The notes below the pieces were generated by a model. That model did not search any database, was not told the origin of the DNA, and saw only the letters and a program-made list of their open reading frames with translations. Source: an uncultured Roseobacter sp. (lineage in GTDB: Bacteria; Pseudomonadota; Alphaproteobacteria; Rhodobacterales; Rhodobacteraceae). Taken from it: DNA of 64,000 nt. The position numbers and the translations under genes are program-made. Shown one piece after another: positions 1 through 8,770 of this stretch. The stretch is taken from assembly GCF_947493125.1 (NCBI RefSeq), contig NZ_CANLQB010000005.1, positions 62,001 to 126,000 on the forward strand, read 5' to 3'. How positions within the stretch are numbered: the first letter of the stretch is position 1; every line of letters starts with the position of its first letter.

Positions 1-213
1 GTCGTGCCCGGCCCAATCGCCCGTCGCTGCGTCTCCGACGATGTGGCGATCTCCCTCCGCCGGATCAGCGGGCGCGGTGGGCTGATCGTCCGTCAGCACG
101 GCCAGCTGGGTCAGGACATCGAGAATGCGCAGCGCCTCGTTGTGGGTGACGTGCTTTTGCGCTTGGTTGGGCTGAATGAACGGCAAAGACAGGCAGCTTG
201 AGGTATCGGCCAT
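1..213 (-). CDS. DUF2793 domain protein, N-terminal part (cut by window edge)
   Basis: A minus-strand reading frame opens with ATG at 213 (GGGA lies just upstream; a second in-frame ATG is at 225) and stays open for 71 codons to base 1. The N-terminus contains LSLPFIQPNQAQKHVTHNEA followed by LRILD, the hallmark opening of DUF2793 proteins, which are often found near phage tail or gene-transfer-agent genes in Rhodobacteraceae. Function is unknown. The C-terminal part lies outside the window, so no operon partner can be named. Confidence 0.8.
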   Translation of the reverse strand, partial: MADTSSCLSLPFIQPNQAQKHVTHNEALRILDVLTQLAVLTDDQPTAPADPAEGDRHIVGDAATGDWAGHD

Positions 214-466
214 TGGATTTCCCATGAGAAGGTACGTTGGCCGCCAACTTGTGCGAAACACCTTGCGTCGGGCTTAAACGACCGTGCGCAGCGGTAAGTA
301 CCGCAAGTATCGGATGCTCGGCAGGGTGTCACCTCCCGCGCTCCTCTCTTTAGTCCGGGCGAATTTGGTGTTACGCAAGACCGGCTCGAAACTGATTTGT
401 CGTGGCTTCGGCATGTGCCGACCAAAACAAATTCTGCCCACGTATCTGGTATGAAAGGTTATAAAA

Positions 467-970
467 ATGAGCATCTTACGAGTTTTCTGCACGCTTTTGG
501 CTGTTATCATTACCGGTGCTGGGACGGGTGAGGCGCAGGTACCGCCAAACTGCACGGTAGAGACCGCGTCTGATCCGGATCGGCAGATTCTGGCCTGTGA
601 CTTCGGTGTGGTCCTCGAAATGGAAGCTGCGGCGCAGATGGGGTTTGTCGATGAATCGCAGGTGGTGGATCTGCAAAGCGGCGCTGTTTTGATCGAAGCC
701 GAGACAGGCGAAGCCCGTCCTCAGATCAGGACACCGCATGCGATTGCGGCGGTCCGGGGCACGATTTACGTGGTCGATGTGACATTGGATACAACGTCAG
801 TTTTCGTGATCGAAGGTGAGGTCGCGGTCTCACCCGCAAGCGGTGGTGGCGAGGGCGTTCTTCTTGGTTCCGGCGAAGGCGTGGATGTCGGATCGTCTGG
901 CGAGATACCCGAGGCCAGTGCGTGGCCTACTGATCGCGCCCGCGCTTTGCTTGCCCGTTTCGGACGATGA
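467..970 (+). CDS. Secreted FecR-domain protein
   Basis: 167 aa with a Sec signal peptide (residues about 1-23, ending GEAQ). The body matches the FecR fold: a beta-rich stretch with VVDLQSGAVLIEAETGE, then IRTPHAIAAVRGT, which is the typical 'T-P-x-A-x-x-x-V-R-G-T' core of FecR domains, followed by VFVIEGEVAVS. It lacks an N-terminal anti-sigma cytoplasmic part and a membrane anchor, so it is a periplasmic FecR-like sensor rather than a classical FecR anti-sigma factor. Its stop overlaps the start of the CHASE2-cyclase gene by four bases (ATGA), so the two are probably translationally coupled and functionally paired. Confidence 0.85.
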   Translation: MSILRVFCTLLAVIITGAGTGEAQVPPNCTVETASDPDRQILACDFGVVLEMEAAAQMGFVDESQVVDLQSGAVLIEAETGEARPQIRTPHAIAAVRGTIYVVDVTLDTTSVFVIEGEVAVSPASGGGEGVLLGSGEGVDVGSSGEIPEASAWPTDRARALLARFGR

Positions 971-2796
971 AGCCATCGGCCCGAGCGCCTCTGATCGCAG
1001 GCGTTCTCATGACTATCGCAGCGGGTATTTGGGCAACTGCTGTATCCGGGCCGCATATGGCTGCGCGCGGCAGTGCGGTGGACGGCTTTGAGGCGGTGCT
1101 GCTGGATGCGCGCCTGGCGTTGATTGGGCCCGTCGCTCCGGTCCCGGAGATCGCCATCGTTGTATTTGACAATGCGACCCTGTCCGTTCCGGCGTATGCT
1201 GCGGCATCAAACCGGGCACTGATTGCCGAAACGATTGAAGCATTGACCCGGGCTCAACCCAAAGTGATTGGGCTGGATGTGGTGCTGGCCGATCCGGGCG
1301 ATGCCGACATCGACGCGCGGTTGGCCACAGCTTTGTCGCAGGTTCCGACCGTGATAGCCGCAGCCGGCAGCTTTGCTGACGAGGGTCGGATCTCAGACGT
1401 GGCCCGCCCTGAGACGGTTCTCAGGCCACAACCTGCATTCGCCGACGTCGCCGATGTCGCTCTGGTCAATGTCTCCACAGATCCGACGGGTACCCCCCGA
1501 TACATCCCGACGGTCTTCGCAACGGACAACGGCGTCGAGCCGTCGTTTGCCTTGAGCGTTGCTTCAAACGCGCTCGAGATCGCACCGAATGTCGGGGCAG
1601 GCAGCCTTGATCTGGGGGGCGATCCCATCCCTCTCGATATCGGCCTGAATATGCCACTGCGCCTGATTGGGCCAGAGGGCAGCATCCCGACCTACTCCGC
1701 CAAAGATGTGCTCGACGGTGCTGTGTTGGAGGAGCTGGCGGGCAAGGTCATCATCCTTGGCTTCACAGCGACAGCCTTCGGCGACCGATTTACGGGCCCA
1801 TACGATGATAGCGTTCCGGGTGTAGAGATCATGGCTGGTGCTGTTTCCCAGATGCTGGGCGGCGAAACGCTGCGCCGTGATCTTGCCACGCGCAGGGTCG
1901 ATGCCGGCGTGACCATCGGTTTGGCAGTCCTCGCGAGCGCAATCGTTTTGATCTTCCCTCTGTCAACCGGTCTTCCCTTGGCACTGGGCTTGCTGCTCTG
2001 CTGGGGGATCGTGGTTTTGTGGGTATTTTCGACGGGCATTTGGTTGAGTGCGGCCGTTCCATTTGTTGGGACAGTTGTGCCGATTGCTGCGGCTGCAGGA
2101 CTACGATATTTTATCGAAAAGCGCAGGGCGGCACGCGGTGCCAAGTCCCTCGAAGCGCTCAAACAGTTTCAGTCGCCACTTCTTGCAGAGATGATCGCGG
2201 AAGACCCTACGTTTCTGCAGCAGCCGACAGAACGGACCTTGTCCGTCTTCTTCATCGACCTCAGCAGTTTTACGCTTTTGTCCGAGCGATTGGGGCCCGC
2301 CGGAACTCAGGATCTCTTGAAGAGCTTTCATCAGGTCACGGCGCAGGCGGTTGAGGCCCAAGGCGGGGTTGTGCTCAATTACATGGGTGACGGCGCACTC
2401 GCTGTTTTCGGCATGCTGGAGGACGATCAGAACAGCGCGGATGGGGCGTTGAGGACATCCTTCGCGCTCATCAACGATCTCGGTGCCTTGGGGCAGGGGG
2501 AATTCACCGTTGGGTGTCGGATCGGATTGCACTACGGCGACGTCGTCCTGTCGCGCCTTGGCGGAGATCGCCACCAACAGGTTTCGGTCGCCGGTGACAG
2601 CGTCAATCTGGCCAGCCGGTTGCTGGAGATCGCCAAGGCCGAAGGCGCGGTCATCGCCGCCACCGATGTCTTCCTCGACAGGACGAACGCGCCTGCCCCT
2701 CGACCCGCCGATCATATCAAGCCGGTTCAGGTGCGGGGACGAGAAGACGGCGCCAACGTTCATTTCTGGCGCGCTCAAGCGGCGGTCAGCTGTTGA
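967..2796 (+). CDS. CHASE2-domain adenylate/guanylate cyclase
   Basis: 609 aa. Residues about 1-30 form a signal anchor; residues 40-310 are an extracytoplasmic CHASE2 sensor (EIAIVVFDNAT, VIGLDVVLADPGD, KVIILGFTA); three membrane segments follow around 315-385; residues 420-600 are a class III nucleotide cyclase. The two metal-binding aspartates are visible at D431 (FIDLSSFT) and D475 (YMGDGALAVFG). The expected role is sensing an extracytoplasmic signal and making cAMP or cGMP inside. Translational coupling with the FecR-like gene is a recurrent arrangement for CHASE2 cyclases. Which nucleotide is made cannot be told by eye. Its 3' end overlaps the convergent iclR gene by 11 bases. Confidence 0.92.
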   Translation: MKPSARAPLIAGVLMTIAAGIWATAVSGPHMAARGSAVDGFEAVLLDARLALIGPVAPVPEIAIVVFDNATLSVPAYAAASNRALIAETIEALTRAQPKVIGLDVVLADPGDADIDARLATALSQVPTVIAAAGSFADEGRISDVARPETVLRPQPAFADVADVALVNVSTDPTGTPRYIPTVFATDNGVEPSFALSVASNALEIAPNVGAGSLDLGGDPIPLDIGLNMPLRLIGPEGSIPTYSAKDVLDGAVLEELAGKVIILGFTATAFGDRFTGPYDDSVPGVEIMAGAVSQMLGGETLRRDLATRRVDAGVTIGLAVLASAIVLIFPLSTGLPLALGLLLCWGIVVLWVFSTGIWLSAAVPFVGTVVPIAAAAGLRYFIEKRRAARGAKSLEALKQFQSPLLAEMIAEDPTFLQQPTERTLSVFFIDLSSFTLLSERLGPAGTQDLLKSFHQVTAQAVEAQGGVVLNYMGDGALAVFGMLEDDQNSADGALRTSFALINDLGALGQGEFTVGCRIGLHYGDVVLSRLGGDRHQQVSVAGDSVNLASRLLEIAKAEGAVIAATDVFLDRTNAPAPRPADHIKPVQVRGREDGANVHFWRAQAAVSC

Positions 2797-3565
2797 TCAA
2801 CTCACCCAATTCGGCGGCGGCTGATCGCAGATCGTCGATGTGTTTGCTGAGCGATGTGATGTCATGGCGCTGCAGCGGCGTATGCACAGAGAGGGTCGAG
2901 ACCAACCGCTTGCGGTCATCGAGGATCGGGACGGCAATCGCCACCATGTCCTCCATGAATTCCTGATTGTCCATCGAATAGCCACGTTTGCGCGTGGTTT
3001 CGATCTCGGCCTTGAGCGCATTTTTGTCTGTGATCGTACCCGGTGCGTGGCTTTCGAGTGTCGCGGCAGACAAATATCGGTCGAAATAGGCAGGCCTCAG
3101 GGAGGACAGGTACATCTTTCCGCTTGCAGTGCAGTAAAAGGGCACTTGGGTCCCTACCGGTAGCTGGATGCGCAGCGGCCAATGGGTCTCGACCCTGTCG
3201 AGATAGGTCATGCCATCCCGGTCCGGGGTAGCAATGTTGCAGGTCTCGCCAATCTTCTCGGCCACGCTGCGGAGGATGGCCAGGCGCACCGTCCGAATGC
3301 GCTGCGATGAAGCGGTGTGTAGTGACAACTGGCGCAATCGAGGGCCGGGCCCGTAGGACCGGCCGTCGATGTCTCTTTGCAAAAAGCCTTCGGCTTCTGC
3401 CGTGTTGAAGAGCCGATGCAGCGTGGGCTTCGGCAGATTGAGCGTGTCTTTCAGTGCTGTCGGCGTGACGGGCACTCCGGCTTTGGCAACTTCCTCAAGC
3501 AGGACCAGCAACCGCAAGTTGGTTGGGATCTGGCCCTGCTGCTGGTTTGCTAAATCGTCCGGCAT
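2786..3565 (-). CDS. IclR-family transcriptional regulator
   Basis: 259 aa. An N-terminal winged helix-turn-helix spans residues about 15-75 (VTPTALKDTLNLPKPTLHRL), followed by the IclR effector domain (residues 85-255) with the PVGTQVPFYCTASGKMYL stretch typical of the ligand-binding pocket region. It lies 9 bases downstream of the TRAP large permease gene and on the same strand, so it is probably the last gene of the dctPQM operon and its local regulator. The likely target is the divergent dctP/GMC promoter region at 6983-7090. The ligand is unknown. Confidence 0.92.
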   Translation of the reverse strand: MPDDLANQQQGQIPTNLRLLVLLEEVAKAGVPVTPTALKDTLNLPKPTLHRLFNTAEAEGFLQRDIDGRSYGPGPRLRQLSLHTASSQRIRTVRLAILRSVAEKIGETCNIATPDRDGMTYLDRVETHWPLRIQLPVGTQVPFYCTASGKMYLSSLRPAYFDRYLSAATLESHAPGTITDKNALKAEIETTRKRGYSMDNQEFMEDMVAIAVPILDDRKRLVSTLSVHTPLQRHDITSLSKHIDDLRSAAAELGELINS

Positions 3566-3574
3566 GATCTCTCG

Positions 3575-4933
3575 TTATCTGTTCGGCAGAAGTGCCAGCG
3601 CCAAGTCGGGGACCAGAGCCACTAGGAACCAGACCGCCAGCAGCGACGCAAGATACATCGTGGAGTACCGCAGAAGGCGGAAATAGGGAACACCCGTCAC
3701 CCCGGACGCAACGTAAAGGTTGAGACCGTACGGCGGTGTGATGAACCCGATGGATGCACCGACAAGGAAGATCACCGAGAAGTGGATCGGATCGACACCG
3801 ACCGACGCCGCAATGGGCGCAAGGATCGGCGCGAGGATAATCGTCACTGGCAGCGACTCAAGCACCATACCCGAGACGAACACGATCACCATAGCCGTGG
3901 CCAGAACAGCGTAGTAGCCGCCCATGGAGATCACGAAGTCTCCAATCACCTGCTGTGCCCCCAAGAGCGACAGGATCTGCTGCATCACCACCGAAATGGC
4001 GATGAGCGGTGCCAGGATGCCGGTGATTTGCGCGGAGCGGACCACGATGCTGGGGATCTCCGGGATTGTGAACCCGTCAACCAGCAGCATCTCGCCCCAG
4101 CCCTTGTCCTGCCACTCCTTGTCATCCTTGATGTGGAACAGATGGCTCAACGCCCAGCTCAAGAGCCCTGCGATCACACAGAAGCCCACAGTCACACCTG
4201 CCGCCTCGGTGGGGGAGAACTTGCCGGTGTAGATGCCCCAGAGCACCAGGCCAATGGCGAAGAAACCCAGCCAAGCTCCGAGGCCCGTTTTCAGGACCCG
4301 CGCGATCTGCAGCGGGATCAGGAAGCCCCAGCCGTTGGCGCGGCAGATGACCCAGCAGGCAAACTGCATGCCAAAGACCATCAGCGCGCCCGGAATGATC
4401 CCGGCCACGAAGAGATCCGAAATCGGCAGGTTCATCAGGAAGCCATAGACAATGAAGATGATCGACGGGGGGATGATAATGCCGACGGTACCACCCGCAG
4501 CGGCGGTGGCCGCGGAGAAGCGCTCATCGTAACCGCCCTTGACCATCTCCGGGTGCAGCATTGAGCCGATGGTGGCCGTGGTGGCTGAGTTCGATCCGGA
4601 AATCGCGGCAAAGAGCCCGCAAGCCCCCAAGGACGCCATCGCCAACCCGCCACGTAGCCAACCCAAGCAGGCATAGGCGAAGTTCGACAATCGTCGGGCG
4701 ATGCCTGATTTGTTGATCAGGTCCCCCGTCAGGATGAACAGCGGCATGGCCAGCAATGCAAAACCCTTGTTGAAGACGTTCATGAGTTCCGAGCCCATGT
4801 TGTCGAGCGTGAGCCCAAGCACGAAGGAGCAGCCGATCACCCAGTAAGCAATGACCAGCAGCACCGGCACCCCTAGCATGAACAAGAAGGTTACCCCGAG
4901 AGAGATAAGTGTGATGAGTGTCCCGTCGGCCAT
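3575..4933 (-). CDS. dctM: TRAP transporter large permease (DctM family)
   Basis: 452 aa, slightly longer than the usual ~430, almost entirely hydrophobic with about 12-13 membrane segments. Family signatures include GNALxMPLFILTGDLINKSGI-like sequence near residue 60, GSNSATTATIGSMLHPEM, and GGTVGIIIPPSIIFIVYGF. It forms the cation-coupled channel of a tripartite ATP-independent periplasmic transporter in the inner membrane. Its start overlaps the stop of the small permease gene by one base. A hydrophilic insertion around residues 265-300 (HIKDDKEWQDKGWGEMLL) separates the two halves. Substrate is unknown; the neighbouring GMC oxidoreductase suggests an alcohol- or hydroxy-bearing compound. 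Confidence 0.95.
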   Translation of the reverse strand: MADGTLITLISLGVTFLFMLGVPVLLVIAYWVIGCSFVLGLTLDNMGSELMNVFNKGFALLAMPLFILTGDLINKSGIARRLSNFAYACLGWLRGGLAMASLGACGLFAAISGSNSATTATIGSMLHPEMVKGGYDERFSAATAAAGGTVGIIIPPSIIFIVYGFLMNLPISDLFVAGIIPGALMVFGMQFACWVICRANGWGFLIPLQIARVLKTGLGAWLGFFAIGLVLWGIYTGKFSPTEAAGVTVGFCVIAGLLSWALSHLFHIKDDKEWQDKGWGEMLLVDGFTIPEIPSIVVRSAQITGILAPLIAISVVMQQILSLLGAQQVIGDFVISMGGYYAVLATAMVIVFVSGMVLESLPVTIILAPILAPIAASVGVDPIHFSVIFLVGASIGFITPPYGLNLYVASGVTGVPYFRLLRYSTMYLASLLAVWFLVALVPDLALALLPNR

Positions 4934-5601
4934 TACGTATCTCCCCCGATGACGGCTTGCTCGATGAGCGGCTCGCCGTTGCGGTACTTGCGCAGGTCTT
5001 CAAAGAGGTTCTCAAACGCGCGCCCGGCCATGAGAATGGCGGCAATAGGCGCGGTGATCAGGAACCACCACTGCATTGTGTTGTCGGTGCCCAGAACAAT
5101 CTGAAAGTTTGCCGCGGAATTCGCTGTCAGCCGGCAGGTCGTCACGAACAGGATCAGGGCAAAACCGAACCACAGCAGAAAATCCAGGAAGAGACAGCTC
5201 ATTTGCCCGGTCGGCGGCATCTTCGTGCGGAATTCTGAAAAGCTCAGATGCGTGCGCAGCCGGATATTGTAGGAGGCACCAAACCACGCCATCACCATGA
5301 ACAGGAACGGCGGGATCGTTGTCGACCATGGCTGCTGGTTGTTGAACACAAACCGGTCAACCACGCCCCAGAAGATGATGAACGCAATGGCGAGATAGGA
5401 GTAGACCATGATCGTACGCTCCAAATGCCGGTCAATGAACGGCACAGCGCGGTAGATCGCTGATACGATATAGCCGCCCAAAGCGACGACGATGACGCCA
5501 AGATACCACTTGGCGTCCGAGCGCAGAGCGTTGGTAATCTCGAAGCTGTCGCCCGAGGCAATAGCCGAGATAATCGTGCCCATTTCAGAAAGTGTCGACA
5601 A
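4933..5601 (-). CDS. dctQ: TRAP transporter small permease (DctQ family)
   Basis: 222 aa with four predicted membrane helices (around residues 30-50, 65-85, 130-160, 165-190). The helix-loop pattern and the FGASYNIRLRTHLSF stretch fit the DctQ family, which binds DctM and is needed for transport. Located between dctP (151 bases upstream, across a hairpin) and dctM (one-base overlap). Together with these it forms one TRAP system. Confidence 0.92.
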   Translation of the reverse strand: MSTLSEMGTIISAIASGDSFEITNALRSDAKWYLGVIVVALGGYIVSAIYRAVPFIDRHLERTIMVYSYLAIAFIIFWGVVDRFVFNNQQPWSTTIPPFLFMVMAWFGASYNIRLRTHLSFSEFRTKMPPTGQMSCLFLDFLLWFGFALILFVTTCRLTANSAANFQIVLGTDNTMQWWFLITAPIAAILMAGRAFENLFEDLRKYRNGEPLIEQAVIGGDT

Positions 5602-5707
5602 ACCCTGTCCCTCCCAAAGGTTTGGTCCGCCGGTCGGTTACACCGATCTCAAATGCATAGTGGCTTTGGTCTCCTCCGACCCGAACACCAACGCTGCGGA
5701 CGAGTGA

Positions 5708-5729
5708 GCCGGCCCTCGCGAGGGCCGGC
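5708..5729. repeat. 22-bp perfect palindrome between dctP and dctQ
   Basis: A perfect GC-rich palindrome (arms GCCGGCCCTCG) sits in the dctP-dctQ gap, 24 bases after the dctP stop. There is no T-run, so it is more likely an mRNA-stabilising or attenuating stem than a full terminator. Such stems help keep binding-protein transcript levels above those of the permeases in transport operons; that role here is inference. Confidence 0.6.
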
Positions 5730-5752
5730 TTGTCGATATGAAAGCGGACGGC

Positions 5753-6982
5753 TTAGGCTTTCCACCAACGACGCGGCTCGACGTTCTCGGCCAGCGTGTG
5801 CGGGTTGTTGCGCACTTCGTTGTAGATGTCCTGGTAGGTGTCAATGCCACCGGCCCAGCCATTGATCCGCTCGCGCCATTGCTCCCAGAGCTGCGGCTGG
5901 AACTCGGGCGAGCACATCTCTTCGGCTTTCTTGCGCTCGGCGTCCGAAAGCATCGCCATGCGGACGTTGTTTTCCGCAAAAATCGTGCCCGGAAGCTGCG
6001 GATCGGTTGCACCGACGGTGTTCACCAGAGCGGCTTCGTTGGCCGCCTGAACGTGCACCTGCGCCAGGTAGGCCGACTCCATGACCGCGTCCTGAAGCTC
6101 GCCGCCGAGGCCGTCAAAGACGGAGGCCGACATCGCCGTATGCTCGGTGCCGCAGAAGAAGCGCAGATCGACCGACTGGCTGACGACGGGCGACATGTTG
6201 GCATAGGCCACGGCCGAGGCCCATGTTTCCGCACCGTCGATCAGACCTTGCTTCAGGCCGTCGAGGGTCTCTTCCCAGGCGATCGGGACCGGGTTCAGTT
6301 GCAGCGCGTTCATCGCGATGCGGCCAAGCTGCGTGCCCGTGACGCGGTTCTTGGAGCCGAAGAGTTCTTCTATGCTTGTTACGGTCGGCTTGTCTTCCCA
6401 GGCCAGGCCCAGCTGGATGCCGCGCAGTTCGGCGTGGCTGAACAGGAACTTCAGACCGTGGCGCTTCTCGAAGGGCTCACGGAGGATGCGCTGCGATTCC
6501 GGGCTGTACATGAAGTAGTACTGGTCCGCACGGGTCCGGAACATGTAGGCGTAGTCGAGAACGTTCAAGTAAGGCGCGCCACCAGCCGAGTTCTGGGTCG
6601 AGGCTGCGTACATGTCGACGATGCCTTGCTGCGTTTTCTCAACGCAGGAGAGCTGGTTGCAGATCTGGTTGTTGCCGATGAACTCGACGCGAATCTCACC
6701 GTCTGTACGGCTTTCAAGGTCCCGCGCGAACTCCAGAACACCGGCGCGTTCGATCAGAAGGTTTTGCGGGTTAAAGCCTGCCGCGCCCATCTTGAGGGTG
6801 AACTTCGGCTCTTTCGCAAAGCGCTTTTCATACGAAGATTCAGCAGCTTGCGCCAGGTTCGACAGGCTCATCGCCCCGCCGAATGTCCCCGCGGCCAGCA
6901 GCGTGGAGCTGAGACCATAGCGGCCTGCAACGCGGAAAAGATCCCGCCGCGACAGGTGCTTGATATTGTTCTGAACTTTCAT
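5753..6982 (-). CDS. dctP: TRAP transporter substrate-binding protein (DctP family)
   Basis: 409 aa from the ATG at 6982, chosen because GGGAGGAAG precedes it; an in-frame ATG at 7003 has no such site. The N-terminus has a Tat-like signal (LSRRDLFRVAGRYG followed by a hydrophobic stretch and QAAE). The mature part binds the substrate in the periplasm: family features include GVLEFARDLESRTDGEIRVEF, and the distal WEETLDGLKQGLIDGAETW segment that hinges the two lobes. First gene of a minus-strand dctP-dctQ-dctM-iclR operon, divergent from the GMC oxidoreductase. Confidence 0.93.
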   Translation of the reverse strand: MKVQNNIKHLSRRDLFRVAGRYGLSSTLLAAGTFGGAMSLSNLAQAAESSYEKRFAKEPKFTLKMGAAGFNPQNLLIERAGVLEFARDLESRTDGEIRVEFIGNNQICNQLSCVEKTQQGIVDMYAASTQNSAGGAPYLNVLDYAYMFRTRADQYYFMYSPESQRILREPFEKRHGLKFLFSHAELRGIQLGLAWEDKPTVTSIEELFGSKNRVTGTQLGRIAMNALQLNPVPIAWEETLDGLKQGLIDGAETWASAVAYANMSPVVSQSVDLRFFCGTEHTAMSASVFDGLGGELQDAVMESAYLAQVHVQAANEAALVNTVGATDPQLPGTIFAENNVRMAMLSDAERKKAEEMCSPEFQPQLWEQWRERINGWAGGIDTYQDIYNEVRNNPHTLAENVEPRRWWKA

Positions 6983-7008
6983 GACTTCCTCCCTGAATGT
7001 CATTTATT

Positions 7009-7023
7009 GAGACTTATAGTCCC
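7009..7023. promoter_or_regulatory. Candidate operator in the dctP/GMC divergent promoter
   Basis: GAGACTTATAGTCCC forms an imperfect inverted repeat (GAGACT-TAT-AGTCCC, five of six positions paired) in the 108-base AT-rich gap between the divergent dctP and GMC genes. Its size and location suit an IclR dimer site; assignment to the IclR protein encoded at the operon's end is inference. Confidence 0.4.
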
Positions 7024-7090
7024 AAAAAACACTAGTATGATTGTTTCTTTTTGCATAGAGTTTTTTTCACGCTGTCATTGGGAGGTTGAA

Positions 7091-8683
7091 GTGGAAGCTG
7101 ATTTTATCGTCGTCGGTGCCGGGTCTGCCGGGTGTGTGCTGGCCAATCGGCTGAGCGCAGACCCAAAAAACAAGGTCATCCTGCTTGAAGCGGGCGGGAA
7201 AGACTGGAACCCGTGGATCCACATTCCCGTGGGATACTTCAAAACGATCCACAACCCGTCCGTTGACTGGTGCTACAAAACCGAGCCTGATCCGGGACTG
7301 AATGGGCGCTCCATCGAATGGCCGCGTGGCAAGGTTTTGGGTGGTTCTTCCTCCCTGAACGGCCTCCTCTATGTCCGCGGTCAACCTCAAGACTATGACC
7401 GTTGGCGGCAAATGGGCAATAGCGGATGGGGCTGGGACGACGTTTTACCTTTGTTTAAGCGCGCCGAGAATAATGAGCGTGGGGCAGATGAGTATCACGG
7501 TGACCAAGGGCCGCTCTCTGTTTCGAACATGCGCATCCAGCGGCCTATCACAGATGCGTGGGTCGCGGCGGCGCAGGCGGCGGGCTATAAATTCAACCCC
7601 GATTACAACGGTGCCGATCAGGAAGGCGTGGGTTTCTTTCAACTCACCGCGCGCAACGGGCGCCGCTGCAGCTCGGCGGTGGCCTATCTCAATCCGGTGA
7701 AGACACGACCGAACCTTAAGATCATCACCCATGCGCAGGTCGACAAGATCGAGATCACCGAAGGCCATGCGACGGGGGTGAGCTACCACGACCGTGGCGG
7801 CAATGTGCAAACCGTCACCGCACGCCGCGAGATCGTGCTGTGTGGCGGTGCGATCAATTCTCCCCAGCTTTTGATGCTGTCGGGGGTCGGCGAGGGCGAA
7901 CACCTTGCTGAACATGGCATCGAAGTCAAAAAAGACCTCAAGGGCGTGGGCAAGAACATGCAGGACCACCTGCAGGCGCGCCTCGTCTACAAGTGTAATG
8001 AGCCCACCTTGAACGACGAGGTATCGACTCTCTTTGGCCAGGCCAAGATCGGGCTCAAATATCTGATGTTCCGCGCGGGGCCGATGACGATGGCCGCAAG
8101 CCTGGCCACGGGGTTCCTCAAGACCCGTGAGGATATTGAAACCCCGGACATTCAGTTCCACGTCCAGCCGCTTTCCGCAGAGAACCCGGGCAAGGGAGCC
8201 GACAAGTTCTCCGCCTTCACCATGTCGGTATGCCAGCTGCGCCCGGAGAGCAAGGGCGAGATCAGGTTGAAGTCGGCCAAGCCACGCGAGTATCCGAAGA
8301 TCATCCCGAATTATCTCTCAACCGAAACCGACTGCCGCACGGTGGTCGCCGGGGTGAACATTGCTCGCAAGATCGCGCGCCACGCGCCGCTGACCTCCAA
8401 GATCTCTGAAGAGTTCCGCCCGCATTCCAGTCTCGATATGGACGACTACGAGGCTACGCTGGATTGGGCGCGCAACAACACGGCCTCGATCTACCACCCC
8501 ACCGGAACCTGCAAGATGGGTTCCGACGCGGATGCGGTGGTCGACGCCGAGTTGAAGGTGCACGGCATCCAGGGACTGCGGGTGGCAGATTGCTCCATCA
8601 TGCCGGAGATCGTATCAGGCAACACCAATGCGCCCGCAATCATGATTGGCGAGAAGGCCTCCGACCTGATGCTCGCCTCCTGA
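7091..8683 (+). CDS. GMC-family FAD oxidoreductase (choline dehydrogenase-like)
   Basis: 530 aa starting at GTG 7091, which is preceded by GGGAGG at 7080-7085; the open frame continues upstream through the dctP antisense strand but that part is not coding. The FAD dinucleotide fold is at the N-terminus (VVGAGSAGCVLANRLS, G9-G14), then the GMC signature WPRGKVLGGSSSLNGLLYVRG near residue 75, and the C-terminal catalytic region with YHPTGTCKMG (His) and SGNTNAPAIMIGEKA (Asn). Such enzymes oxidise alcohols to aldehydes using FAD. The partnership with a TRAP importer and IclR regulator suggests an inducible uptake-and-oxidation unit for an unknown alcohol. Confidence 0.94.
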   Translation: MEADFIVVGAGSAGCVLANRLSADPKNKVILLEAGGKDWNPWIHIPVGYFKTIHNPSVDWCYKTEPDPGLNGRSIEWPRGKVLGGSSSLNGLLYVRGQPQDYDRWRQMGNSGWGWDDVLPLFKRAENNERGADEYHGDQGPLSVSNMRIQRPITDAWVAAAQAAGYKFNPDYNGADQEGVGFFQLTARNGRRCSSAVAYLNPVKTRPNLKIITHAQVDKIEITEGHATGVSYHDRGGNVQTVTARREIVLCGGAINSPQLLMLSGVGEGEHLAEHGIEVKKDLKGVGKNMQDHLQARLVYKCNEPTLNDEVSTLFGQAKIGLKYLMFRAGPMTMAASLATGFLKTREDIETPDIQFHVQPLSAENPGKGADKFSAFTMSVCQLRPESKGEIRLKSAKPREYPKIIPNYLSTETDCRTVVAGVNIARKIARHAPLTSKISEEFRPHSSLDMDDYEATLDWARNNTASIYHPTGTCKMGSDADAVVDAELKVHGIQGLRVADCSIMPEIVSGNTNAPAIMIGEKASDLMLAS

Positions 8684-8684
8684 G

Positions 8685-8717
8685 AGTTCATAAAACCGAT
8701 ACAAAACCGTCACACGC
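8685..8717 (+). promoter_or_regulatory. Pho-box-like triple 11-bp repeat
   Basis: Three contiguous 11-mers, AGTTCATAAAA, CCGATACAAAA and CCGTCACACGC, lie 54 bases before the phytase-like gene. They align with the PhoB half-site pattern (C-x-G-T-C-A then an A-rich tail, 11-bp period); the first and third units keep TCA, the second is weaker. This suggests phosphate-starvation control, which suits the protein downstream. No experimental or matrix score is available. Confidence 0.45.
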
Positions 8718-8721
8718 CCGT

Positions 8722-8756
8722 GTCTTGAGCCTGCGTCTGTGCGCGCATCTCAAGAC
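8722..8756. repeat. Inverted repeat upstream of the phytase-like gene
   Basis: GTCTTGAG (8722-8729) and CTCAAGAC (8749-8756) are perfect 8-bp arms around a 19-base loop, immediately after the Pho-box-like repeats and just before the start of the next gene. It could be an operator or a stem in the 5' leader; it could also act as a weak stop for the GMC gene. Confidence 0.5.
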
Positions 8757-8770
8757 CACGGAGCTTTTCA

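Noticed and set aside
5738-7090. An upstream in-frame extension of the GMC oxidoreductase (about 450 residues)
   Set aside because: It runs antisense through dctP, has no homology-like content, and the GTG at 7091 has a proper ribosome site and the FAD-fold start.
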